The translations under genes were made by a program, and so were the position numbers. The notes under the pieces are model-generated. The model was not told the origin of the DNA. It made no database searches and saw only the letters and a list, made by a program, of their open reading frames with translations. Shown one piece after another: positions 33,590-45,719 of a stretch of DNA of 64,000 nucleotides. Source of the stretch: Hamiltosporidium tvaerminnensis. Its lineage: Eukaryota; Microsporidia; Dubosqiidae. The first letter of the stretch is position 1, and each line of letters opens with the position of its first letter. The stretch is from the NCBI GenBank assembly GCA_022605425.2, contig JAKIMF020000001.1, positions 1,862,501 to 1,926,500 of the forward strand. The letters run 5' to 3'.

Positions 33590-35140
33590 GACGCTCTTTT
33601 GGGTAAACACTGTTTTTAGTTATTTCTTCTGGGGTGTATGCAGATAGATCGGAAGATTGACTCACTCTTGAAATGACCTACAAAGTTTTTCATATGCGAA
33701 TTCCGGGTTATATGGATCTATTCTACGCAATTGCAGCGTCTGATATTATTATTTGCTTACTATCATGGTAAGGATGAGTCGCACAGGAGGTTTTAAAAGG
33801 ATTAATTCTAATCACATATATGTTGAAAATGTAAATGCGGCTACTTTACATCTTATCTTTTTATTTCTCATATCATATTGTAACTTTCATGCTATTCTTG
33901 ATAAGTTTTTTTTTTACCGAAAGTCTTGTATCGGTATAAAGAACAGATAAATTAAATTATCGGAGAAGAATGATAGGCGCTTCGCTTTTGTATTGTAAAA
34001 CATGTAAATAATACCCAAAAAATCAGTGAATTAAGAGTTATGTAGAATGTAAACAAAGTCTTCTTTATTTATAATTTTATCGATAAACTTATATGTTGTA
34101 ATTTCGCCTGGTCTTCTAATTTGCATTTTTAAATTTAATTCATTTAAATGTTTGTTGTTAGTGGTTAATATAGCACGTGTACGGATCCACTGATGATTTT
34201 AAACTTTATCGTGATATCTCGAAGAATGTTTTGATTCATTGATCTTGAGTCGATGTCATCTTATAATAGTTTTCTGGAAATGTAATTTATTGTGTAAATC
34301 CGTAAACTTATTACTTCGAATTCTCTATATCTATTATTTTTTTTCCGAAAAGTGCATCGAATGTATCATTTTGTTTTCTAACACGTAAGTTAGTTTTTTT
34401 AATTAATTTCTTTGCATTTCTCTTTAACATGAATGATTTTAGACATGCGTTTGGTGCATTGTTCAGTGTGAAACAAGGAATAACTGATAGAGTTTGACGA
34501 AAGTCACTAGACGGTAAAATTAAAGCTCTTAAGAATGCCTGTTAATTCGCTCTCAAATTTTTTAGTGTACGATAAAGGGCTTCCAGTCCCTTTTTGTGTG
34601 TCTCTATATAGTATTCTACTATTAATTATAGGTTATTGAATTCATAATAAATATAAAATTATATTTTATTAAAACCTCAATGGTGAAAGAAAGGTAAACC
34701 TGAAGTGGAATAATAATTCAAATAAATCTTTTGTTGATCAAAAAAAATCTTTAGTTACACGGGTTAATAAACCCTTTTATTCAAATGATAGAACCTGCCT
34801 CTATCAAAGATACCTTTTATCTGGGTGACTCGAGAGATATTTTGACATCCTCATACATTCGTTTTATTAATCAGTTCGTATTTAGTGACTTTGCCCATTC
34901 CATAATTTTAAGTGATATTATATATTGTTCTCTCATTGGTTTGCAAATACAATGATAACGTTAAAAATGAATGTTTCGGATGATCATTATCTAAAAATGT
35001 TGCCCGATTTTGGAAAAAATTCGAGAAAAAGAGCAAGAATGAATATAAAAAACAAATAGGACACTTTTAACCCTATTATATTTAACAAAACCCATTTAAG
35101 ATATGACACGCTTTACTAGCACGTTTTAGATTACTATACC
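33590..35140 (-). pseudogene. Helitron Pif1-like helicase remnant, copy 3
   Basis: Position inferred from alignment with copy 1 (offset about 30,360). The same pieces are present: a GLEALYRTL-like segment near 34570-34610, DFRQTLSV-like near 34490, NACLKS-like near 34440, RAILTTNKHLNELN-like near 34155-34180 and TRLSVKK near 33920. Frames shift between pieces. It lies downstream (minus sense) of the DD34E insertion. Confidence 0.7.
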
Positions 35141-35278
35141 ATCTTTAACTACCTGCTAACCTAAATATTCATTTAATACCATACTTTAACTGTAGTACTC
35201 TCTATAGCAACCCCCGTTAGAATCACCCCTCTATTTTAACATCGTTTAATAAAAATCTCATAATAAAATCTTTAGTTA

Positions 35279-36860
35279 TAGGGTTTTTTGATCAATATAA
35301 TAATCCTTGCAATCCATATAATAATTTTTCGATCAATATCATAATTGTTGAAGTCAATATCATAATCCTTGCAATCAATATAATAATTATTTTTAAAAAA
35401 TAAAAATTTAAAAAATAAAATTATAAATAGTACTTGAGAATTATTATTTAAGAATCACTTGCCCTACTTCAGCCTTTTGCAAATATTCTAAAATTTTGTG
35501 GTAAAAAGAACTACAATGTTCTCCCGTGATCTCATTAAATTTTTAACAAATTAATATTCTCAACTGAGGCCCAGTACGAACGCCACCTCGAATTACTTTA
35601 TTTTTTCAGATCGAGATTAAATTCTCAATTGGATTAAGAAATGGAGAGTAAGGTGGAAGAAATTTTATTCGATCCGCAGCAATTCACTCAATCATCATCC
35701 CATCCACGATAGTGATGAATTCTCGCATTGTCCATTACAAATATAGGAGTCAAAATTCCTTGCTCTTGACAACTTTCATTTATCTCATTAATAGATAATT
35801 TGAAGTCCTCACCATTTACAGCCCTTTCATGAATCTTATGGTATATCATACCATATTTGTTCATTGCTGCGACTCTGAAATATTTTTACTTCAGGCTGCA
35901 GCCACAAAAAAATGTGTAGATTCATCTCTCATATTAGGGTCTCTACTGGGGCGTATTACTACCGCAACCCCAACTTCGTCTAAAAAGACAAAGTTTTTGT
36001 CATCGTTATGAACCTCAAATTCTCGAAAACTAGTTGCGTAATTTGTTCTGAGCTCGTTTTCAATGGTAAATTTCTACGCTCAGACACTAATATTATACGC
36101 TTTAGAGTGTAATGATACTCTCTTGGTGCGCGATCAATATACTAGTTGACACATCAACAATAAAAGTGCATTTGATCTTTTCTGCCAGCTCATACAGGGT
36201 TTCTGTGCACTCCAAGCTAACATAGGTTTGTAAGCTCTCTTTTATTTCCAGAGTTAACTTTGAACGCCTATCACCACCATCTCTTTTCTCGACAAATACC
36301 AGGCCGGTTTTTAAATATCGTTTAACGATACTATTTACCGTCTGTTAATTTATTTGATACATCGAGGCAATTGCAGAAATAGAATGGCCTTCCAATGTCT
36401 TTTAAATTATGCATTCCCGATCATTATTAGAAACTTTTTGTTTCCTCAGAGCTGGAATGGTGGTTGTTAAGGGATTTTCATCATGTGATCTCGATGTTTC
36501 TACAAGACACTTCAAAACATTGTCATTTTCGCACTCTATACATTCCGGTGTTTCACCGACATGAAAATCATATTTGTTCTCGTTGGTATTTTTACATGAA
36601 AAGGAATTTGACATGAGAGTTAATTTTATAATGAATAAATTATTTTTTAAATTTTTATTTTTTAAAAATAATTATTATATGGATTGCAAGGATTATGATA
36701 TTGATTGCAACAATTATGATATTGATCGAGAATTTAATAAATTGATTGCAACAATTATGATATCGATCGAAAATTTATCTTATTGATTGCAAGGATTATG
36801 ATATTGATCGAAAAATTATGATATTGATTGCAGGATTATTATATTCATTGAAAAGCCTTA
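35279..36860 (-). mobile_element. Tc1/mariner-IS630 (DD34E) transposon, copy 2, 1,582 bp
   Basis: Bounded by TA at 35277-35278 and 36861-36862, with the same terminal inverted repeats as copy 1 (TAGGGTTTTTTGATC at the left; AAAAGCCTTA at the right). It sits at the same position of the repeat unit as copy 1 and copy 3, so one insertion was probably multiplied with the unit rather than three separate insertions. Confidence 0.9.
35444..36614 (-). pseudogene. DD34E transposase, copy 2, several stops
   Basis: Start ATG 36614 (MSNSFSCKNTNENKYDFHVG...), in frame for 70 codons to a TAA just before the helix-turn-helix segment. It lacks the 10-bp duplication of copy 1, so the N-terminal 70 codons are better preserved here. 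FLDEVGV and NARIHH regions remain; the C-terminal part has its own lesions, including a TAA near 35543 where copy 1 reads Tyr and copy 3 reads Cys followed by Glu. Copies 1 and 2 share the disruption between FFVAAA and AAMNKYG, so that lesion predates the duplication of the unit. Confidence 0.8.
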
Positions 36861-37078
36861 TAATATACCTTGATATAAAAGAGGTATAAAAGAACATGCA
36901 AAAATGTGTAGTAAATAAGCAATATCATTTCGTTATACTGATATAAAATTACAGGAACACCGATTTTTTTTCTCTTATCTGAGTTAGTCACAAACAAGTT
37001 ACCTTCGCAAGAGTTTTGAAGAACCTCAATTAATTTCTTAGGAATATAACATCCAAAAATTCTCTTATATTCTTTCAT
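36845..37078 (-). CDS. Small hypothetical frame extended into the transposon end, 77 codons
   Basis: Homologous to the frame at 31611-31832 (MKEYKRIFGCYIPKKLIEV...). Its natural stop was destroyed when the DD34E element inserted at the TA of TAA. The frame now continues through the terminal inverted repeat for four more codons after VYY (Lys-Ala-Phe-Gln) to a TGA at 36847-36845. Nothing further is recognised. Confidence 0.3.
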   Translation of the reverse strand: MKEYKRIFGCYIPKKLIEVLQNSCEGNLFVTNSDKRKKIGVPVILYQYNEMILLIYYTFLHVLLYLFYIKVYYKAFQ

Positions 37079-37745
37079 TATAATTAATTTTCAAACAATA
37101 AATCTAGCGTGGTCTCGGTGCTTATATTTTTGGCTAAATAATTTAAAAATATTCTTAACTTCAGAATTTGATTTTGTTTTATACAATTTCATTTGCTTTT
37201 TCGCTACTTGTATTTGTTTCATACGTAAAGTGATTTTTTTGATACAATTAACTTTCTGGATTTATATTTGTTCTCTAAATACCAATAAAAACGTTAAAAT
37301 ATTTAGAGAAATTAAATCTAATTTTTTATTTGTTAATCATTAATATTTAACACAGGCTTCGCCATTTCGTTTCAAGAAACCAAATATTTATAAATTATGT
37401 TTTTACTAAAAAAAAATTTGAAAACGTCTATATAGCATACAATCTCAGATTTTAGTATTTATATTTAAGATTTATATAGGAACCTATGCACAGTATAATC
37501 CTAATGCACAAATCACATAGATAAACTCAAAAACAATACCCAAATAAAAAGCTCTTATTATCAAAACTTATAAGCGTAAATTTTAAAAGTATTTTAGAAA
37601 AAAAATATAAAATATAAACGATTCTTTTGAACTTTTTATTTATTCTATGAATTACTCATTAATGAAACAATAATCAACGTGTCTCTTTCATAGAACTTTA
37701 TTTGCTAACAGGGACAGTTTTTGCGGGGTTGTCCAGCCCCAACAC

Positions 37746-38102
37746 TTATATATTAAGCTCAGATTCTTCATTATGTTCTATTATGATTTTTAAGCAAGTA
37801 AATTTTTCTGGATATTTAAACATTTCAAGATATACATCGATGTTTAAAACCCAATACTGCTCAAATGCATTCATTGGCATTTTCTTTGTATCTATAAAGA
37901 AGTGTTGTAATATTGAAACCAAAGCATTTATAATAAAAAATACTTCTAAAATATATAAGGTAATATGGAAAGAACTATGGAAGTAATCTATCACCTGATT
38001 ACAAGATGATCTCATTGTTATAAAGTGAAGATGTGAGTCATAATATATTTCTAAGATGGCTTGAACGAGTATGAAGAAGAGGATAACAAATAATGTTTTC
38101 AT
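37746..38102 (-). CDS. 118-aa secretory/membrane-type protein, cassette copy 6
   Basis: Complete frame from ATG 38102. FTCLK subtype. Variants: Phe at 5 (MKTLFVILFF), Asp at 39 (QVIDYFH), LEVFF in the second hydrophobic segment, QHFF near 66-69 and IIEHNEESELNI at the end. It bounds segment Y copy B on the left, opposite the plus-strand gene at 44342. Bases just before the start codon (caatgttattc) mirror those before the 44342 gene, whereas the copy A pair differs at these positions, suggesting local exchange between the two boundary cassettes. Confidence 0.6.
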   Translation of the reverse strand: MKTLFVILFFILVQAILEIYYDSHLHFITMRSSCNQVIDYFHSSFHITLYILEVFFIINALVSILQHFFIDTKKMPMNAFEQYWVLNIDVYLEMFKYPEKFTCLKIIIEHNEESELNI

Positions 38103-39728
38103 AAACAAACAATGTTATTCATTCTTTTATAATAAAAATTGTAAACAAGTTTCATGTTTTCTTATCAAATAAACAAATAAAAAAATCAGATTTTAGAAAA
38201 ATTAAACAAAGAATATTTTGATTTTTTTAATGAACTAATATCTAAATTGATTATTTAAGAATTTAATATTACTTTTCATCAATCCCAATAAAAATGTAAA
38301 ATTCAAGAAATAGCTTTTCTTAACCAATAATTTAATAGCAGAATCATGCTAGCTTATATTTTTAGATAAATATTTTAGTTTGAACAACTAATTTCAACGC
38401 TAAAAATGTTTACTTAAATGGTAAAAAGCGGGGAGTATAAAAGGCTTGAAATAAAAAATTTTGTGGTGTAAAAAAATATAAATTTTCATTTAATCTTTTT
38501 GAATTCGAAGCATATTTTATTTTTTTAAGAAATTAAAAAAGACTGATAATCAAATTTTACTAAATGCTTAAGGGAATTCAAAATATACTAAGAAGCCGAA
38601 TTAAAATGAATTGCTTTTCGAAATAGAAAATGCGATATATTAAGCTTCTTGAATTAATTGCTTAAAAGATAATTTATCGATTTAATCCTTAATTTATTAG
38701 ATAAATCATATTAGATTAGGAATTGATATTTCAATTGAAATTTAGTACACTATTTAAAAAAAATGGATGAAGGATTCGAGTGGGTTTTTTCGATCGTTCT
38801 TTTGTGAATTTTGTCGATGAACCTGCAGAGGCGAAAACCTGATTTTAAATATAAATAGATGTATCTCTTGATTAAATAGACTCTATAACATGCGATTCAC
38901 GTATAAACAAGATTTTAGGACGTTAATATACGAAAATAAATTTGATTGCTACAGTGGCGGAAAGAAAACATCATTCTTTTAAAACTAAGGTAAAGAGTAA
39001 AAAAGAGAAATATATCCGCAAATGATATTTTTTGTAACATACAATGCTTTGTTTGAAAAAGTTACGATAAAAAATATTTTGAAGAATATAAACCCACCAA
39101 AGAAAATCTAAATTGGATTTTTTGTATTTAATAGCGGGTTTCCATTAAAAATTGTGGAATGTTTACATAAATTTAACGCCAGTGTCTTTAGTTCATAAAA
39201 TAAATCAAAATACTTTGATTATGCTTGAAATTTTGTATAATTCGAAGGTTATCAATTATTTTATCTTTATGAAGATATTCAATATAGACTTAGTCAACAA
39301 ATAAAATAAATTTGGTGCGGATTTAAAGCGCATGTGTATATGCCTAGAACGGAATTTTTCAAAAATCTTGCCCTGTATTAAGTTTATAAGTTAAAATATA
39401 CATTTTAAGCCCTTAATTTATTTTTAAATTTTGAAATGAATATTGCTCAAAAAAGCGGCAATTATAAATCCTAAATATAAAAATCGAAATAGATATGCAC
39501 GCAAAAAATATTTTTCATCACTAATCATGAAATAGAAACGAAATATGACCCGACGAAGTATGTTTATACATTTAATAGCTCGCTTTTTCTCTACGGATGG
39601 AACAAATTCCAACAATTAACCATAGATTCAACAAGTTAAAGGCGTCCCAGAGACAATTTTTTCTTTTGATAGGTTAGGTTGTCAGCCTCCCAAAAACTTT
39701 TGAACGAAAAGTAAAGAGTGTACCAACC

Positions 39729-39741
39729 GGGGGGGGGGGGG
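39729..39741. repeat. G13 tract beside a T-arm-like motif
   Basis: Thirteen consecutive G followed by TGGATCGAACCC. In copy A the equivalent is seven C (about 12386-12392). The complementary strand reads GGTTCGATCC, the tRNA T-arm/B-box consensus, but I could not fold a complete tRNA around it on either strand. It is very unusual for DNA this AT-rich, and a likely site of slippage. Confidence 0.6.
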
Positions 39742-39842
39742 TGGATCGAACCCGGCCATTCGGAAACGACGAGGTATATAAATATTCTAATCAAGTAATT
39801 TTATAGAAAATTATTTGCTTGAGATACAACCTTTCAAAGTTA

Positions 39843-40055
39843 TTATTCTGCAAAATGATATATATCTGAAACAATCGGGCACTTACAAAGCGAAATTATA
39901 TTGTATTTAAAATCATAATGTACTTTGAACAGCAGGTATAAGGTTTCGACCATTTTTAATTGTTTAATATAAGAGAATTCTAAGTTATCGATATTAAAAC
40001 ACATATATGGGACCAAAACATTCGAAATACTATATAAATTATAGAATAAATTCAT
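39843..40055 (-). CDS. Short hypothetical frame in segment Y copy B, 70 codons
   Basis: ATG 40055 (MNLFYNLYSISNVLVPYM...) to TAA at 39843. The corresponding stretch in copy A (about 12077-12290, plus strand) has two in-frame stops but keeps most residues. Hydrophobic N-terminal half, Cys residues near the end (LCKCPIVSDIYHF). Family unknown. It may be a fossil that happens to be open in one copy. Confidence 0.25.
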   Translation of the reverse strand: MNLFYNLYSISNVLVPYMCFNIDNLEFSYIKQLKMVETLYLLFKVHYDFKYNIISLCKCPIVSDIYHFAE

Positions 40056-43000
40056 TTTTTTTTATAAAAAATACGATTTTAAGTCGAAAAAACGAATTCA
40101 AAACCATATATTTCAAAATATTGTTCAAAGGGAGTATGTGAAAGTGAGAAAATTCTACATGATTAAAAAAGTTCTAAATTTAAAATAATGGAATTTTGAT
40201 TTTTTATGAAAGCCAATATAGTTTATTTACCCCAAAAAAGATTTCAGGGGTCGCTTCGAAAAATAGAAGGAGCCAGAAACCAAAGAATCGCGTACTTGTG
40301 TGCCTTTTTGGATCTTATTTTTGAATATAGTTTACATATGATCTTTTTTTATAAAAAATGAGTAAGAGAATACCAAATCTCTCAAGATTTACCCTGGAAA
40401 TATTCACTGATTTGTAAAGAAAGAAACTTTTACTAATAGACAAAAATGAAAAAGACCTTTAAACAATCTATTTTAATTCACGAAAGAATAGAAAATAAAA
40501 ACAAATACAAATTAAGTCATTAGCCTGGGAAGACCCAGGAGAATCTTGATATAAGCTAAATGATACATACATAAAACATGAATCATTCAATCCATTTCTA
40601 TATAATAGAATATTTCCTAGACTACAATATCTTTCTGGTTTTAAATTTAAGACATAAAACCAAATACAATGTTACGCGAACATTAGTATAGAAGGGTGAA
40701 TTAATTAATGTAGAAGAGTATTTCAGAATTAAAAGAATATACGACTTATTCTAAACTATCATTTATAATTTATGACAATATTTTTTCTATAATTCTAATC
40801 GATTAAAATATATTTTTGATGATTAAATAAAATATCAAAATAATAATCAATGAAACCACGGTAATTAAATAAATAGATTAATTTTAATATATTTGAATAC
40901 AAGAATATTATTTGCAATCCAATCACTGTTCCTCAACGCAAATAGCCATGAGAACTGTGTTGGATTGCATTATAAACCTGCTATTGTGTTCAAAATTAAA
41001 CTCGTGTTTAATTTCTTTGCAAATTATTCAAAAGAATTCAGATGTAGATGAAAAACATTAGATTTATATGTAGAAATTTTTTCAATATGTATTAAATAGT
41101 AAAGGCCTAAATTTATCGATCTTAAAGCAATATATTCACGGCTTTAGATCAAATGATAAAACCCAGAATTAATTTTTCTTTGGTAGAGATTATTTGGTGA
41201 ATTTTGGGTGTCTATAATTATTTTATAACTTAAAACATTTTTAATATATTTTTTAATATCTTCAATTGAATTAAAACGAAATAAAAAAAAATATTTTAAA
41301 AAAAATGTTTGCAGCTTGATTTTTCCTTTAAATTATGCTTACATGATTACATACTTTAAATTTCTAGTTTTATTTACTGTGTTGTCTTTTAACATATAGT
41401 CTTCATGGGACTTGGCTCTTCTCATAGAATTGGTGTATGTTTTTTTTCCTATCCTATAACAAATTTTCGTTTTAAATCTCTCTATTGTTTTATTGAAAAA
41501 AATATTTTGATTTTTTATTTCAGATAACCTACCAAATCTCTATTTAAAAATATCATGCTTTTAAAAAAAACGAAGGCAAGATTTATATTGTTTTCATGAC
41601 ATTAACGCAGTTCTAAGTTTAAAATATATAACTGATCCCTCATAGATCTATCAGTACCTTCTAAGATACGTAAATTTCAAAGCATTTAATCTAAAAGGTG
41701 CGTAGAACCCAAAAAATGAGATGGCTGTTGCCCGAAGTTCTTTAATGTTCGTTGCATGGTGTGTTATCGTACGTCAAAACCCATTCACATCTCTGAGACT
41801 ATGCAGCATTCCAATTTACTGTACATTTCCCGGATCCAATTAACTTCTATCTAAGATATATCTTGCAGATTTGCATAAGGTTCACTTAGGTAGTGCAATG
41901 TCATAGCAACAGGTATAACTGACAATTAAGCTTTTTCGGCTTTAAAGGGTTTTGTTTTTATATCTTCCAGGCGCAAATTCTTCTAACCCGAATGAGCAAG
42001 GCTAGGTTTCCAAGATTTTACATGGTAATCACCCACAAGTTCAGCCACAGCCTTAGATTTAGTTAAGTAAAAAAATGCAAATAAATTTTAAGGAAAAGTT
42101 TCGCCATTTCGTAGACCTCTCCTTCCTCATCCAAACTCTAATGGAACAACCGAAAATGTAGTGTAGTTTTATTTCCAAAAAAATCCAAACAATAATCTTC
42201 ACACCTATTTCACATATTCATTACCGGGCAGATGGTTTTTTATGGGGTTATCTTCTCTCAACTTTTACTTACCAAATATGTATTATTATATTATTACTTA
42301 AATATTTAGAATAAAGCTTTGCTATTTTTAAACAACATAGTATTACGTTATAAAACAATTAATTATGCTAAAATCATACCTATAAATAATCCAAATTGAT
42401 TTAAAAAGCTGCATCTTAGGTTTACTATTCAAACTTTTAAAATAAGTCTTTGAAACTGATTGTAGCTTAAATTGTTCTCATGTTTACATGCTAATCTGAA
42501 ATAAATATATCGGGTCTATCGTTCTAACCTTTGGAAATTTTTTAATCCTGGTGTTACTCTTGTTTTTTCACTTTATTTAAATTTAAAATTCCTAATTTGT
42601 TTAAAAGAATAAAATATATTGTTTTAGCGAAACCAGAGGCGTTGATAGAATCATACGTTGTAAAGCCTAATATTATTGTATCAATGTAGTTCTTTTTGCG
42701 TGTAGTCTAAAATCCTACTAATTTTAGAGCTCGCTAATTTGAAATTTCCTTCATCAATCGCTAATAGATTTATATCTCGATATAATTAACAAAGGTGTTG
42801 GAGTGGCCATATATTTCATTTCTTAAATCATTAGAAATCACTAAAAAAAGGTTCATAATTTGAATCTTTTGAGCTTGGCTGTTATTAATAATTTTTTTAT
42901 TTCGTCAGATACGTTTTGTAATTTATATTTTTAACTTTTCATTTAAACTTATGTTTTTATCCGAAATTTATTTGGATTTGCTTCTCATTTATCAAAAAAA

Positions 43001-44341
43001 AATATTATGATTATTTTACATTCCTAATTCCTCTTATTTGCTTTATATTTTTTTATTGATCCTGATACTAATAATTTTTAAGGCGATGTTCGTTTGTAAG
43101 ACAGCATAGCCAGTTTCTTGCAATTCATATCAGCCAGAAGGATGAAACCACCGTTCCGGTGAATATGTATCATATTTCATTTCGATATAAAACAAACCAA
43201 GTTAAATACTAGTTTGAATGATTTTTTTCTATTATATAGATAAATCAAAGAACTTAATATTCTAAAAAGGATAAAATATTTTTTGCATTTAATTTACACT
43301 TATTTTATATCTAAACTTTTAATTAATCTTCGCTTTAACTTCTTACAATAAGTTATAGTCTAATATCGGGCACACGTTGTCAATTATTTATCGGTATTTT
43401 TAATTATATACATTTTCTAGAAGATATTGGTTTTAGACAAAAGTAATATTTGTTATTAGTATTTAAATTTTCATTTTGAAAAAAATCATCAAATATGCAG
43501 TTATTGAAAATCTATTTCTAAATGAATTCAAGTTCATCAAATTAAAGGCGAGGCTTTGTAATGAGATATTCATATAGGCATGGAATATCATTTTCATATA
43601 TTCTGTCTAGTTTTTACCTCGAGAGCTACATAGGGAACACTTACAAAAAAAGCTAACAGCCTTAAAAATTCACTATCCATTCTTTTTTAAATAACGTTCT
43701 AAATTTCAATGGAAATATCAATTCCTAATCTAATATGATTTATCTAATATATTAAGGATTAAATCGATAAATTATCCTTTAAACAATTAATTCAAGCAGC
43801 TTAATATATCGCATTTTCTATTTCTTAAAGCAATTCATTTTCATTCGGCTTCTTAGTACATTTTGAATTCCCTTAAGCATTTAATAAAATTTGATTATCA
43901 GTCTCTTTTAATTTCTTAAAAAAAAATAAATTATGCTTCGAATTCAAAAAGATTAAATGAAAATTTATATTTTTTTACAGCACAAATTTTTTTATTTCAA
44001 GTCTGTTATACTCTAGATTTTTTACCATTTAAGTAAACATTTTTAGCGCTGAAATTAGTTGTTCAAACTAAAATATTTATCGAAAAATATAAGCTACCAT
44101 AATTCTAGTTTAAACTGTTAGTTAAGAAAAGCTATTTCTTGATTTAATTATTTTAATTAGAATTACTCAAAAGTAATATTAAACTCTTAAATAATCAATT
44201 CAGATATTATTTAAATAAACTAATCAAAATATTCTTTGTTTAATTTTTCTAAAATCTGATTTTTGATTTGTTTATTTGATAAGGAAACATGAAACTTGTT
44301 TACAATTTTTATTATAAAAGAATGAATAACATTGTTTGTTT

Positions 44342-44698
44342 ATGAAAACATTATCTGTCATCTTTTTCTTCATACTCGCTCAAGTCATCTTAGAAATATA
44401 TTATGACTCACATCTTCACTTTATAACAATGAGATCATCTTGTAATCAGGTGATATATTACTTCCATAGTTCCTTCTATCTTACCTTATATATTGTAGAA
44501 GTATTTTTGGTTATAAATGCTTTGGTTTCAACATTACAATACTTCTTTATAGATACAAAGAAAATGCCAATGAATGCATTTGAGCAATATTGGGTTTTAA
44601 TCATCGAAGTATATATTGAAATGTTTAAATATCCAGAAAAATTTACTTGCTTAAAAATCATATTAGAACATAATGAAGAATCTGAGCTTAAAATATAA
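44342..44698 (+). CDS. 118-aa secretory/membrane-type protein, cassette copy 7
   Basis: Complete plus-strand frame from ATG 44342 to TAA 44696-44698. Variants: IFFFILAQVILE in the first hydrophobic segment, FYLTLY, VSTLQYFF, LIIEV, FTCLK subtype and ESELKI at the end. It is the right boundary of segment Y copy B and the start of an inverted Helitron unit. Confidence 0.6.
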   Translation: MKTLSVIFFFILAQVILEIYYDSHLHFITMRSSCNQVIYYFHSSFYLTLYIVEVFLVINALVSTLQYFFIDTKKMPMNAFEQYWVLIIEVYIEMFKYPEKFTCLKIILEHNEESELKI

Positions 44699-45163
44699 GT
44701 TTTGGGGCTGGACAACCCCGCAAAAACTGTCCCTGTTAGCAAATTATATTTTATGAAAGAGACGGGTTAATTGTTGAATTTATGAGAAATACATAGAATA
44801 AATAAAAAGTTCAAAAAAATCGTTTATATTTTATATTTTTTTTCTAAAATACTTTACAAATTTACGCCTTTAAGTTTTGATAATAAAAGCTTTTTATTTG
44901 GGTATTGTTTTTGAGTTTTTCTATGTGATTTGTAAAATAGGATTACGATGTGCATATGTTTCTATTTAAAACTTAAATTCAAATAATAAAATCTAGATTG
45001 TATGATATATAAACGTTTTCTAATTTTTTTAGTAAAAACATAATTTATCAATATTTGGTTCCTTGAAACGAAATTACGAAGCCCTTGGTGAAATGACCAT
45101 ATCCAAAGTAAAATTGGATTTAATTTCTCTTAATATTTTAACGATTTTATTGGTATTTAGAGA

Positions 45164-45576
45164 ATGATAAAAATTCGGATAGTTAATTGGATCAAAAAAA
45201 TCACTTTACGTATGAAACAAATACAAGTAGCGAAAAAGCAAATGAAATTGTATAAAACAAAATCAAATTCTGAAGTTAAGAATATTTTTAAATTATTTAG
45301 CCAAAAATATAAGCACCGAGACCACGCTAGAATTTATTGTTTAGAAATTGAAGGATGATCGAAGAATATAAGAGAATTTTTAAATGTTATATTTATAAGA
45401 AATCAATTGAGATTCTTATAATCTCTTGCGAAAATAACTATTTTGTGACTAACTCGGATAAGAGAAAAAAAATCGGTGTTCTTGTAATTTTATATGATAA
45501 CAACGAAATGATATTGCTTATTTACTACATATTTTTGCATGTTCTTTTATACCTCTTTTATATCAAGGTATATTAA
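45164..45576 (+). CDS. Two abutting small hypothetical frames (64 and 73 codons)
   Basis: Frame 1 is 45164-45358 (MIKIRIVNWIKKITLRMKQI..., basic, ending CLEIEG). Frame 2 is 45355-45576 (MIEEYKRIFKCYIYKK...), overlapping by ATGA. The homologous minus-strand regions in other units preserve only the second frame. The two may be halves of one former frame split by a small indel. The first is strongly Lys-rich; the second ends in leucine-rich hydrophobic segments. I do not recognise either. Confidence 0.3.
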
Positions 45577-45719
45577 CTAAAAGATTTTGTTATGAGATTT
45601 TTATTAAACGATGTTAAAATAGAGGGGTGATTCTAACGGGGGTTGCTATAGAGAGTACTACAGTAAAAGTATGGTATTAAATGAATATTTAGGTTAGCAG
45701 GTTGTTAAAGATGGTATAG

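Larger units (their letters stand above)
32497..37745 (-). repeat. Helitron/118-codon tandem unit, copy 3 (with DD34E insertion)
   Basis: 5,249 bp including the transposon at 35279-36860. It is in direct tandem with copy 2, so units can spread by unequal exchange. Around 31500-31560 (copy 2) and 35200-35230 (this copy) a variant block (atagcaacccccgttagaatc) replaces sequence found in copies 1 and 5, showing two sublineages of units. Confidence 0.85.
38109..44335. repeat. Segment Y, copy B (inverted relative to copy A)
   Basis: Reverse-complement match of 7795-14011. Even sequences next to the boundary genes are swapped: the tttgagtaattctaatt next to the left boundary of copy A (about 7967) is next to the right boundary here (about 44157), and gattgatgaaaagtaat from the right side of copy A is at the left here (about 38275). 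The left flank (a Helitron unit with DD34E element) is the same in both, so Y has turned round between the bounding cassettes. Confidence 0.85.
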
